Shown here piece by piece: positions 1 through 11,539 of a stretch of DNA of 64,000 nt. The notes beneath the pieces were generated by a model, which was not told where the DNA came from, ran no database searches, and saw only the letters and a list, made by a program, of their open reading frames with translations. A program made the position numbers and the translations under genes. Source of the DNA: Diphasiastrum complanatum (taxonomy: Eukaryota > Streptophyta > Lycopodiopsida > Lycopodiales > Lycopodiaceae); assembly GCA_029204225.1 (NCBI GenBank), contig CM055096.1, forward strand, positions 45,181,967 through 45,245,966, given 5' to 3'. Numbering within the stretch: the stretch's first letter is position 1; every line of letters begins with the position of its first letter.

Positions 1-2302
<2,302 letters not shown>

Positions 2303-2793
2303 ATGCATTTTGCCTGTGTCCTTGGTGTTGAGTTGATCTTGTTCTTTCGCACGAGGGGATTCACACCACGTGGGGATGTTGTTGTTGATGATCCTTCATG
2401 GCTAGACCTCCTTCGGTGTGCTTCAACTACCCAAGGTGTTGCTGATTCTCATGCGACTCGAGATAAAGAGCGAGATTATTCACATCGCACTCCTAGAGAA
2501 GACTTTATTCATTTTGCCTTGGAAATTTATGGTGCCTTCATAAGAAATTCGACGATTTTCTATCATCTTGTGCAAGTTTTGTAGCGAAGCTCCAAGGACG
2601 TGGTGCCTCATCTTTATTAATCATTACGTCTTATTATCGTCAACGAGTTTCTACCACTTTATAATGCACTCAGGCACTTGCAATACTTTGACGTGCCGTA
2701 GTTGCAGGAACGTCTGCTTCACAACTTCCTGCACTACCTAAACTTCCAACTATCTTAGCTAGCGACTTACATCAAGCAGTAGGCTTTTTATAG
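2303..2793 (+). pseudogene. Broken unknown ORF, possibly the tail of a retroelement protein
   Basis: A 93-codon frame (2303-2584) contains ATRDKERDYSHRTPREDF followed by FALEIYGAF. After its stop, a frameshifted frame continues to 2793 and reads GRGASSLLI, SYYRQRVSTTL and LPALPKLPTILASDL, with two internal stops. Order, residue composition and GC content (above the flanks) suggest a real protein tail of at least 150 residues that has decayed. The pattern of a basic DY/TP segment, then an E(I/V)YG segment, then YRQRVS reminds me of C-terminal tails in some plant non-LTR retroelement ORFs, but I cannot name the family. No reverse transcriptase motif lies upstream. The start codon is not meaningful, because the true N-terminus is lost. 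Confidence 0.45.
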
Positions 2794-3783
2794 CTACTTT
2801 GTGAGATTGTTGCTTTGTGATAGTTGATGTACAGTATCTCAATTCGCCTTATGGCCTTTACACTTTCTTTGTACTTCGATGGGTTTTCCCATCTTTTTTT
2901 TTATAATAGCAGGAAGTTTCTTCTTCTTCTTTTGAAAACTTGACAAATAATCTCCTCCTTAATGAGATTCAATTTTGTTTTTCTACAAGGAGTTCTGTAG
3001 AAAGCCATTTTCTTCAAGGGTCTCATTTTTTTTAATCAATGTAAAAACCACATAAAGTGAGCTAACATTGTACTTGAACCCCCACGAGAAAATAATGTGT
3101 AACCAATCACCGAGAAGTTTCTTCCATGGGCCAATATTTTATGCCAAAAATCTTCTTTGAGTCTATCACTTAAGTGTCATGTTGGAAATTAAGTCCACAG
3201 TTTCCTCCTTGGTGATGATTTCTATTTCAAGGTTCCTCCTACACATTTTTTATCATTGATCTAGGGTCAGATGAAACCTACTTTGGTTGTATGTCTGCTC
3301 ATCTGATACCTGCAGGCTTGGAATTTGGAATGTTCCAAGATTATGGTATTTTCAATTTCTTAATCCCAGATTGAGATAAAATGAACATAACAAGGAAATT
3401 GGTGTAAGTAGCAAAACGGACGGAAAATGAGTAATAAAGATGGCACAAGGTTCCATGAGTACACGTGTCTAAACGAAAACGTCCACCATCATGCATTAAC
3501 TAGAAATCCTACGTCAAATCAATGAAATAAATATAGAATCCAGGCTTCGACTATTCGATGCTATAGAATATTCTTCTATATTCTCGAATGTTTGAAGTGT
3601 AAAAACTCAATCGATACATCGCACAACTAAAGAACGAACATTTGAAAAGAAAATTAACAAACATTCATTGAATAGATGGATAATTAAATAAATAATCAGC
3701 TGACTAATTAAAATAAATTGTTAAAATAGATAGCTAAAAATAAAATATAATAAAAACAAAAAACAAAATAATAAAAAATATAT
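2794..3783. other. No gene recognised
   Basis: AT-rich sequence with no credible ORF, LTR terminus or RNA gene. The last 150 bases are strongly A-rich. Confidence 0.55.
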
Positions 3784-3915
3784 CTACAAGTAGTGTTTCT
3801 TCACACTGGCGCCATTAACTCTTTTCGGTAGCAAATTTCCTTGTCCATCAGCTAGTTGGAGAAATCCATTGTCGAAAATTTCAATAACCTTGTAAGGACC
3901 CATCCGGCGAGTGTG
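3784..3915 (-). pseudogene. Ty3-gypsy integrase C-terminal fragment
   Basis: On the minus strand the frame reads RRMGPYKVIEIFDNGFLQL, then NLLPKRVNGASVKKHYL and a stop. This is the GPY/F-type module at the end of Ty3-gypsy integrases: GPY, a turn, then a short basic tail ending in KKYY or KKHY. The upstream part of the same open frame (to 4017) is antisense copia LTR sequence, so the integrase is cut at about 3915. Orientation matches the gag-protease relic at 4570-5660, of which it may be the far end. Confidence 0.75.
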
Positions 3916-4560
3916 CAATAAATGCCTAAATAGTGCTTGTACTATTTTTGGCAAGTAGATAAGTGGATGAGGTCGAGTTTGGACCCATCCTAATTGGCTA
4001 ATTTTCATACATTGCATCTAGACTAGAATTTCTAGGTCATTTGGTGAGATACCAAGAAATTACCATTTAGGACAAGTTTGGGGCAAGTGGTCAAATGACA
4101 TTTGAGTAGCTATAAATAGCAGTAGCATGGAGAACCTATCATTGTACTCTCTTTTGATGTGGAGAATTCATCTCTTCTGATCCTATGTCCATCTCATGTG
4201 TATTTCTCTTGATATCTTGGTTTTCTATGTGTAGAATGTTGATTTTATGATTGATCTTGCTTCCACACGTGTGAAGGACAGTAGGCTCTCTGTTGTATGG
4301 ACAAGGACAATATCTTACCGTATTTAAGTTTTTATGATCAGATCTTTATGCATTTCTAAGTTCTGGCATGCATAAAGTAGTGATTTCTATCTTTTAGGTA
4401 TTTCTAGTTGTGCATCCAAATTTGGCTAAGATCTTGGTGATCCATCAAGTATGTTTTGGATCTGATTTTTTTACAAGGGAGGAGACTCTGGAATTTCCAT
4501 CACTACGAAGGTGACCACAAATTGCACTCCGCTATCTTCATTGAGATATCTACAACTACA
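3916..4560 (+). mobile_element. Copia LTR fragment (family H)
   Basis: The section 3985-4200 matches, in inverted orientation, 30140-30370, including a shared TAATTGGCTAAT, an ATTTGGTGA stretch and a TGTGGAGAA stretch. The 30-kb copy ends at a purine tract plus TGTG, which marks the family as an LTR. The present copy lies between two pieces of a minus-strand gypsy relic and has no clear terminal TG or CA, so it is truncated or recombined. It contains a perfect CACACGTGTG. Confidence 0.65.
4264..4273. promoter_or_regulatory. Palindromic G-box CACACGTGTG in LTR
   Basis: A perfect 10-base palindrome with a CACGTG core, the plant G-box recognised by bHLH and bZIP factors. It is one of eight perfect copies in the window, all in copia-type LTR sequence. 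Confidence 0.5.
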
Positions 4561-4569
4561 CCTTTTGGT

Positions 4570-5018
4570 CTGGCTTCAATCCTTGTAAATTCCATTTCTA
4601 ATATAAGGTAGTGGAGATCAAGTTGACACCGGATCCTCTATCTACCACTGTTGCTTCATCCTCGTATCAGTTGTGCTTGATTGGCAGGGTGATCTTGTGT
4701 TGCTCACTCTCCCACATTGCTCCAATGTTGAGGACGTTACTTGTTCCCTCGTAACTGACACAGTACAAGGGTTCTTTTGATGCTGGTATAGGTTCTGAGT
4801 TCAACCATTCAATAAGAACGTTCTTTGCTTGTGGCGCAACTCGTAGAAACTCTCCAAGGGATAAGTTTATTCTGCTATTCAATAGACTTGTGAGCAGTTC
4901 CGTCTGTGGAACATCAAGCTCCACTGTTTGGAAGGGTATTTCCTGATGGTGTAAACAGTTGTTAAGATCAGTTCTTGTTGGCGAACCTACTGGTGGTGTT
5001 GGCATTTCTGAGGTCACG
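4570..5018 (-). pseudogene. Ty3-gypsy protease region
   Basis: Minus-strand frame with LLTSLLNSRINLSLGEFL, RVAPQAKNVLIEWLN and MWESEQHKITLPI. Past a stop at 4667 it continues in frame as VVDRGSGVNLIS, which resembles the aspartic-protease active-site loop of gypsy elements (D-[ST]-G or D-G-G, then hydrophobic residues); Arg after the catalytic Asp would be abnormal. The segment LN..I.LSLGEFL..AP.AK..L recurs at 11440-11535 on the plus strand, marking it as the gag-protease linker of the same gypsy lineage. The protein is inactive as read. Confidence 0.7.
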
Positions 5019-5660
5019 GGTTAAGCAGCTTCCTCTACACGGGCTTCTTGTATCCAATGGCGTGTTCTTTGATATTGCCATCCTTCTTCCTTGGCATTAG
5101 GATATGGACCTACTGCCAAAGGTTGATATTATGCCATTGATACTGATGGTGGTGGTGATGGTGCCACCCCCTTCCATTTATGTGCTCGCGTGACTGCTAG
5201 CACTAGAACCTGGAAAATAGGGGATTATTGTGACAGCTCTAGAGTTGTTGTTGAATACGGTATGTTCATGTTGTTATGGGGACATTCGACGATTCTATGC
5301 CCTTCTCCGCATCCATAGCAGTCATAAATTCTTCCAGTTTGGCATTGAGGTTGGGTGGCGTACGTAGCAAAACACTTGTTGGCTCATTAGGCATGTACCA
5401 GTACTGTGACTCAGGTTGGGGTGGAACGTCATGCTCTGCTGCTATCAGGTTCACTTGAGCCACTTGATTGTTAGCTGGCCCTGATGGTGTTGGTAATGCC
5501 ATGCATTGTTGGTTCATTGGTGCTCCAAATTGCGGTGTCCCATTAGGTGCTCCCTGATAATAAGGATAAGAGGTCTGGTATTGAGCCCTCTTTTGCTGAA
5601 TAATCCGGTGGTTAAATGGGCAAACAGTTTTGTGTGATGACGCCTCTGATTGGATGCTTA
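5019..5660 (-). pseudogene. Ty3-gypsy gag C-terminal fragment
   Basis: The minus-strand ORF 5266-5517 contains QQCMALPTPSGPANNQVAQV followed by NLIAAEHD. This matches the plus-strand gag at 62376-62570 (QCMALPAPPGPANQQVARV, NLIATEQE) almost residue for residue. Between it and the protease relic, an out-of-frame VLAVTRAHKWKGVAP matches VLVVTRAQKRKEVAP after the last zinc knuckle of the 62-kb gag. The zinc knuckles themselves are missing here. The relic belongs to the gypsy lineage also seen at 8923, 44576 and 61363. Confidence 0.8.
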
Positions 5661-7518
5661 TTGGGCTGAAAATGGAGTTTTAATGAAATCACCTTGTAGA
5701 AGTGCGCTCTCCTACTTGAATCTGGATCAATTACAACTCGCACGTGTGAAGTCTATGTGCCAAGGTAATGTGGCAGGTGTCTTGTAGAACTACTCTCCCT
5801 CCATAGTGTGCTTTATAGTGACCAATTTGGTGTCCTGTAGAGAAAGTTATGGCTATCGAAAGTTTGACAATTTTTGAAAATTTTCCGAATTGTTCTGATG
5901 CATGCATGCATGAAACTCAGTTTAGTATTTTTTTTGCATGGATAGAGCTGTATGCATGATTGGATGCATGGTACATGAGGGATTAATAGATTGATCAGAG
6001 AAATTTCATACATGAAGCTATTTTTAAGAATTCTAGTTCAAAAAGCTGATTTCCCAGTTTCTGGTCAATTTACATATAATTTTGATGTCTTTTAAAAGTC
6101 ACTACATGTCATGTCTGATGCATGCCGGATGTTTCGAAATACTTTCAAAATGAGATGGCAAAACTGCCAAGTCGATGCTTTAGATCAATTTTCACAATTT
6201 TGGTCCATATCAATCGGAATTGGAAAATCCCAGTTTATGTAAATTTTTTGAACGAACCATGGATGTTTTGGATTTGTTCAAACTCATTGCTTATTGATTA
6301 AGAGAAACTGCTTAAAGTGAATGACCTTACTAATTAAGATCAGTCAGTTTTATAAGATCACAGTACCTTTCACTTTTGGTTGAAGATTTTGGAATTCGTC
6401 AATTGTTGGGAGCATTTCTTGTTTTTTGAGATTAATAAAGACCAAGAATAATACGAATTTGGTTAGAATGTTTTTTGCCTATCTATTCGTGAATTTTTCA
6501 GTAGTTGAGTGCGGCACTTAACTAATGAACAATCAAATATGTCTAGTTGATTAGTAGTTAAAAGTACTATTGATTCCAAATTGATCCCTTTCCTAGCCAA
6601 ATTTGGGGCTTTTATCCTGAACCACATTTCGGAAGGGGGAAAAGAGATGAAGCCTGAGGGTTAGATGATTGGTTGACCAAGTGATCCAATTATTAAATTT
6701 ATTTTTCAATTCCTGAAGTATAAGTGATAGCAAGTGAGAATACAATTGGGATTTTAGCTTTGGCAGTCAGATAATCCATTTATGGAACATCTCTGTTTTG
6801 CAATTAGATTTGGATCAAATCCCAAAATTGCAAGTGAAAACAAATGGAATGGGTTCCATACAGAAATCTAGTAATTTGGATTCTTTTTTTGTGGCATTAT
6901 AGAGTGTTTCTTTATAATGATTGAGACAACCAAGAGAACCTCTAACCCATAAAAGAATTAAGTTCTTTTTACTAATTCTAAAATAGATATTGAATATCAA
7001 TGACTGTATGGGTTTCAGTTAGATTGTAATTCTAAATGTTCCCTTTGGCTCATTGAATATTCATGAGGCATTTCAGATAGTATTGTACAAACTATCGTTC
7101 ATTGGGTGTTATGTGGATTGGTATTCTTTGTAACGCTTAAGGAGCATGAGGGAATTCAATGGCTAGAAGTGTAAGGATCGCCTTGTGAAGATCGGACTAG
7201 ATCTTGTTGCAAACAACCAAAGAACACCTGTGGAGCAAAATCACCCAACCAACATGAAATGGCTAGTCAATACCCTAACCACTTGACATAATGAATGAAT
7301 GCAAGAGAGGAGAGGAATCCTAGCTCAAGGATCAAAAAATCCAATAGGGAGATGGGCGAGTTTCCATGGTATGTATTCTCTCCAAGAGGAGAAAATATTC
7401 TCCTTAGAATCCCCATGCAACCTATATTAAGTTATTGACCTCCTATTCTTGCATTATAGCAGTCAAACACCATGCAAGTGCTCCTATGTCCAATTATAGG
7501 TCTAGGCCCTCATATGAT
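5661..7518. other. No gene recognised
   Basis: AT-rich. A CGCACGTGTGAAG stretch at 5739 resembles the LTR palindrome found elsewhere, and 7140-7510 has an LTR-like mixed composition, but no termini or coding frames could be established. The short frames at 5813-6013 and 6815-7000 (minus) have no motif. Confidence 0.5.
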
Positions 7519-8160
7519 TGTTGGAGGGTTTGCGGATCCCAAGGCAACCCTAACCCTAGTTAGTAATTGAGAGGGATTTGGCACCCTACATCTTTTTAAT
7601 GTCGTAGGCCTAAATGTCAAGTTAGTGAATAAAGTTGGGACTCCCACCAAAATTGGTTCAAATTCAAATTCAAATTGGTTTACTCCAATTTTGGAATGGT
7701 TCCCACTCTTTCAACTATAAAAAGGGGCCAACCCGAGTTTGCTACACATGTTTATATCCTCATTTCAATACAAGCAAATTGGTTCTCTTATGGAATGGAT
7801 TTGTGAATGTCCTTGCTCTTTATCATTTTTTCTCCATCTCTCATGCTTTTGCTATCTTTGCTGATTGTTGGATCTAATTATTATTGGAATTGTTATTTCT
7901 TATACTTTTTGTGAGAGAGGAAGGGAGAGAGAGAAAGAGTAAGCTATCCTCATTGTGGAATGTAGTGTTAATGGTTGTAGTATTAACGCTTAGGGTTAAT
8001 GGATGTTAGAGTTAGATGTGGATCTTCCATTTATGCTGAATTCTGAAATATGTTATCACTCTCATGGGAACGAACCTACGCGTGACAACTAACTTCATCT
8101 CCTTGATGCTAGATTGGTGGGTCTTGGGTTGAGGATAGGCTAGGAAGGAAACCCACAACA
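7519..8160 (+). mobile_element. Ty3-gypsy 5' LTR (family G2, copy a)
   Basis: It starts TGTTGGAGGG and ends CCCACAACA, four bases before a tRNA-Asp-like primer site. It is collinear with 42641-43372, for example in ATCCCAAGGCAACCCTAACC, the phrase on AATGTCAAGTTAGTGAATAA, and the segment from TGCTACAC to the end. Copy a lacks a block present in copy b just after CACCCTAC. The stretch GGTTCCCACTC...CTATAAAAAGG contains a plausible TATA box (CTATAAAAAG near 7716). Confidence 0.8.
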
Positions 8161-8164
8161 ATTT

Positions 8165-8182
8165 TGGTGCCATTGCCAGGGA
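8165..8182 (+). other. Primer-binding site, tRNA-Asp type (degenerate)
   Basis: The sequence reads TGGTGCCATTGCCAGGGA. It differs at three positions from TGGCGCCGTTGCCGGGGA, the complement of the 3' end of plant tRNA-Asp used by many plant gypsy elements, and all three changes are transitions (C to T, G to A). Its position just after the LTR CA end supports the call. Confidence 0.8.
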
Positions 8183-8826
8183 GCTACTCCAATTTTTCAG
8201 TTTGCAGCATGTTTGTTGGTTGGTTACCTTGCATTAGGCATCTTGTCATGGCATGCATAGGGTTAAAATTGCATTTTAGGGTTAGATTGGAAGTGATTTT
8301 GCTTGATTTGAGGGGATTTTCTAGTTTAAAATCTAATCTGATTATTGAACAGGGGAAGCTATTCAGATCACCATTCTTAAGATCCATTTGGATCTGAGAA
8401 TTAAAAAAAAAAAAACAAAAATTGGTCAATTCTACCGAATTCGAGCAAAAAAGGAGATAAAATCGTCATCAGATGTGATAACTTTTTATCCTCTGATAAG
8501 AAACCTTTGCCGAATTTTAAAAAGCTTAGGTTTCATTCACATATTCTTCAGATTGAACGTCGAGGATTTATTCCCAACAGATTTGCAGAAACATCAAAAA
8601 AATCATCAGAAGGCCAAAGTGATAGTTCATCTAGTTGTTGGTAATCTTTTGTGAAAAATTATACTTTTCTGCAAAAATATCAGTTCTCTGAGAATAACCT
8701 TCACCTAAACTTTCACCAAAGTCTGTGTCAGTTCCACTTACTAATTTTGATAATTAGTAAGTTGGGCGAAGGTTTCCTAAAATATCAGTTGTCATATTGC
8801 CAAGAAAGTCATTTTGAGAACTATGT
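8183..8826 (+). other. Gypsy untranslated leader (family G2, copy a)
   Basis: Noncoding leader homologous to 43394-43900: shared TTTTTCAGTTTGCAGCATGT, TTTTGCTTGATTTGA and AAGATCCA.TTGGATCTGAGA, followed by an A-rich tract. It carries short complementary motifs (CTTTGCCGAA, GGGCGAAGG). The gag start expected after it is missing: the leader runs into a different LTR fragment at about 8827. Confidence 0.65.
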
Positions 8827-8922
8827 AAAAGTAGCATCTATTCATAGTTAGGCACCTATCTACTGTTCTAACCCTTGTTGAAGGCGGGAGGGCTACTATG
8901 ACACGAGATCTTCGACCCTACA
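8827..8922 (+). mobile_element. 3' end of a family G1 gypsy LTR
   Basis: It matches 59943-60041: AAAAGTAGCATCTAT.CATAG, then TTAGGC.CCTATC, then GGGCTA(C)TA, and ends with GATCTTCGACCC(T/C)ACA. The primer site and leader that should follow are absent, and zinc-knuckle coding sequence begins directly. This is a recombination or deletion joint between the G2 leader and G1-family sequence. Confidence 0.7.
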
Positions 8923-9346
8923 TCTTGTCACGCAACAACAAGCAGCTAGACAATGGTCTAGAGTGCCACTTGGATGCTTTGAATGCGGAGAGAACCACAG
9001 AGTTGCTTAATGTCCAAATAAATGGAAGTTTATACCATTCTATAGATAATGTAATTATGGACATTGTTATAAAGAATGTCCTGCAAGACCCAAACCACCA
9101 CCGATTATTGCTCGAGTGAATATGATTACAATCAAGAAAAGGCCAGTAGTTCAATTTGAACAAGCTATACCTTTGATGGTTGTTACCAAAGTTAGAAACA
9201 TAAAGAAGTTCTAGTATCTGCTGAATCTGCACCAACTACAGATATACCTACTGCATCAGGGGTGTATCCGAATCTCAAAGCAGGAAAAAAGAAATATCAA
9301 GATATGAGGCAATGGATTAAACATTTGCAAGAAGACGAAGCCCAAG
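8923..9346 (+). pseudogene. Gypsy gag nucleocapsid fragment
   Basis: A plus-strand frame encodes CFECGENHRVA*C (8975-9013), a zinc knuckle of CX2CX3HX4C spacing whose penultimate Gln or Glu codon is now TAA. A second decayed knuckle, CNYGHCYKEC (9050-9079), has lost its first cysteine. The pair corresponds to knuckles 3 and 4 of the 62-kb gag. Downstream, ARVNMITIKKRPVVQFEQ is followed by frameshifts. The frame is interrupted at 9346 by insertion of a copia element and resumes at about 11275. Confidence 0.75.
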
Positions 9347-10002
9347 TGTTAAAAATTCACAATTCTAGCTTGACTAGTTTTGGTCATATGACTTGTAAAT
9401 AGTTAGATGGTCATGATGTGGCTTGTCGCACGTGCCAAATAGCATAGGATTCCATTCATAAGGATGTTCTCAAGTAGACCTAAGTGTTAGAACCTTTGGA
9501 ATGAGTCCAAATTATGCTTAGATACAAGGGAGAAAAAATAGGAGCTATTTTTGGTAATTTTTGCATTGTTGAGGGATCCCCAAGATTCCAACCTTAACTT
9601 GGTAGGGATGCAAGATCCACCAAAATTAGCATTAGGGATAGGTTTAGGGCTACTCATACCTGCCCAAAACCGTGATGGATCATGTATATATAGGTGATGA
9701 TATCTCACCAAAATCAATCAAGCAATTTCATGTTTTTTCTCTCATAATGGTGCAATTGCTCTCTATGTTCATAATTGTTTGAGTACTTGTGATTACTAAT
9801 GATTATAGGATTGAATGTAGGTCTGGTGTACAGTACTCAGACTGTGGGAGGCCATACTTTCACACGTGTGAAGCCTTCTTCAAGGATTTGGGCCATTTAG
9901 TAAGGTTCAAGCATAGATTTTTGATGGATTTTGATGGTTCAACTTGTGCTAATCTTATGAAATCATAATCTATTGTTTCCCTCATCATTTCAAGTGTTTT
10001 TA
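9347..10002 (+). repeat. Copia 5' LTR
   Basis: It begins TGTTAAAAATTC and matches 10619-11274 nearly base for base. The exact 3' end is blurred: both copies share TTTCAAGTGTTTT, but the following internal sequence is deleted and no primer site remains. It contains CACACGTGTG at 9861-9870. Confidence 0.9.
9861..9870. promoter_or_regulatory. Palindromic G-box CACACGTGTG in LTR
   Basis: Perfect palindrome with context TTTCACACGTGTGAAGCC, conserved exactly in the partner LTR at 11133-11142. Confidence 0.5.
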
Positions 10003-10349
10003 CACTTCTTGTCCTTACACTCCTCAACAAAATGGAGTTGCTAAGGAATAGAACATTATGTGAATGTTCTAAGGCTTTAAGATGAGATGCTTGTTTGCCC
10101 AAATCCTTTTGGGGTGAGTCTCTTGTATGTGCAAACTACTTGATGAATAGGGTGTCTTGCAAAGCAATTGAAGGCAAAACTCCTTATGAGATGTTGTATG
10201 GAAAGAAACTCAATCTTAATCACTTGAAAGTTTTTGGGTGTATATGTTATGTGCATGTGCCATTGGAAACAAGAACCAAGGAGGATCCATCTTCCACAAG
10301 AGGGATCATGCTTGGATATGCAAGCTCAAGCAAGGGCTACAAAGTCTGA
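10003..10349 (+). pseudogene. Copia integrase C-terminal fragment
   Basis: The sequence begins in the integrase core end (SCPYTPQQNGVAKE, then a stop). After a frameshift it reads KSFWGESLVCANYLMNRVSC, KTPYEMLYGKK and HLKVFGCICYVHVP, ending GIMLGYASSSKGYKV. These are the usual copia integrase C-terminal landmarks. The first half of integrase is missing. At 10350 the reading joins RNase H sequence, so RT is deleted. Confidence 0.85.
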
Positions 10350-10603
10350 CCAATTATCTACAATGACAATATATCAGCCCAACACCTTGCATCTAACCCA
10401 ATCTTCCATGCAAGATCTAAGCACATTGAGATATGCCATCACTTTGTGAGAGAAATGGTGCAAGCCAAGGAGATTGCTTTGGAGCATGTTCCAAGCAATG
10501 AATGTGTAGCTGATCTACTTACTAAACCACTTCAAAAGACACCTTTTATGAAGTTCAGATCATCACTTGGAGTGATTAGTAAAGCAATGATTGAACCAAG
10601 CTA
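10350..10603 (+). pseudogene. Copia RNase H C-terminal fragment
   Basis: After a stop at the deletion joint the frame reads YNDNISAQHLASNPIFHARS, KHIEICHHFVREMV, EHVPSNECVADLLTKPL and ends EPS*. This is the standard copia RNase H tail (DNQSA, then H.R.KHI....H..RE, then AD..TKPL). The join with integrase removed the RT domain and most of RNase H. Confidence 0.88.
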
Positions 10604-10607
10604 GATA

Positions 10608-10618
10608 GTGAGGAGGAG
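10608..10618 (+). other. Polypurine tract
   Basis: GTGAGGAGGAG lies immediately before the TGTTAAAAATTC start of the 3' LTR, the usual site of plus-strand priming. Confidence 0.8.
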
Positions 10619-11274
10619 TGTTAAAAATTCACAATTCTAGCTTGACTAGTTTTGGTCATATGACTTGTAAATAGTTAAATGGTCATGATGTGGCTTGTAA
10701 CACGTGCCAAATAGCATAGGATTCCATTCACAAGGATGTTCTCAAGTAGACCTAAGTGTTAGAACCTTTGGAATGAGTCCAAATTATGCTTAGATACAAG
10801 GGAGAAAAAATAGGAGCTATTTTTGGTAATTTTTGCATTGTTGAGGGATCTCCAAGATTCCAACCTTAACCTGGTAGGGATGAAAGATCCACCAAAATTA
10901 GCATTAGGGATAGGTTTAGGGCTACTCATACCTGCCCAAAACCGTGATGGATCATGTATATATAGGTGATGATATCTCACCAAAATCAATCAAGCAATTT
11001 CATGTTTTTTCTCTCATAATGGTGCAATTGCTCTCTATGTTCATAATTGTTTGAGTACTTGTGATTAATAATGATTATAGGATTGAATGTAGGTCTGGTG
11101 TACAGTACTCAGACTGTGGGAGGCCGTACTTTCACACGTGTGAAGCCTTCTTCAAGGATTTGGGCCATTTAGTGAGGTTCAAGCATAGATTTTTGATGGA
11201 TTTTGATGGTTTAACTTGTGCTAATCTTATGAAATCATAATCTATTGTTTCCCTCATCATTTCAAGTGTTTTAG
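10619..11274 (+). repeat. Copia 3' LTR
   Basis: Direct partner of 9347-10002, with the same TGTTAAAAATTC start. The high identity suggests insertion more recent than the surrounding gypsy relic. It contains CACACGTGTG at 11133-11142. Confidence 0.9.
11133..11142. promoter_or_regulatory. Palindromic G-box CACACGTGTG in LTR
   Basis: Perfect palindrome in the 3' LTR, partner of 9861-9870. Confidence 0.5.
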
Positions 11275-11535
11275 GATCCTTATTTGCTGTAACTTTTACA
11301 CCAAGAAGCTGCTAAAGCAACAGTCGAAGTCCATGCTTCATCTATGCCACAAGCAGATCCAAGAACAGATGTTAATACACAGTTGCATCATCATGAAAAA
11401 CCCTTCAAGATGACAGAACCAGAAGCACCACAAATAGAATTGATCGTAAATATTTTGTCTAGCAAGATGGATATTATTACACAAGGATAATTTTTTAAGC
11501 TGGTGCCTAAAGCAAAAGAAGTATTAGTAGGCTTC
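11275..11535 (+). pseudogene. Gypsy gag-protease linker fragment
   Basis: A plus-strand frame reads EVHASSMPQADPRTDV, then PQIELIVNILSSKMDI, a stop, then FFKLVPKAKEVLVGFECLE. It parallels LLTSLLNSRINLSLGEFLRV and APQAKNVLIEWLN in the 4.7-kb relic. It is the continuation of the gag interrupted by the copia insertion at 9347 and ends where the minus-strand unknown protein begins. Confidence 0.7.
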
Positions 11536-11539
11536 GAAT

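Larger units (their letters stand above)
9347..11274 (+). mobile_element. Copia deletion derivative with two LTRs, nested in gypsy gag
   Basis: Two direct LTRs of about 655 bp (9347-10002 and 10619-11274) differ at roughly 11 positions (about 98% identical by eye). Between them lie only a piece of integrase and the RNase H tail, then a purine tract and the 3' LTR. The primer site, gag, protease, most of integrase and all of RT are deleted. Gypsy coding sequence lies on both sides, so this is a later insertion into the G1/G2-type relic. Both flanks contain CAAG, but a clean 5-bp target duplication cannot be fixed. Confidence 0.9.

Noticed and set aside
9340-9350. CAAG as target-site duplication of the 9347-11274 copia element
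   Set aside because: CAAGTGTT also lies inside the blurred LTR end and the shared word is short, so the duplication cannot be separated from LTR sequence.
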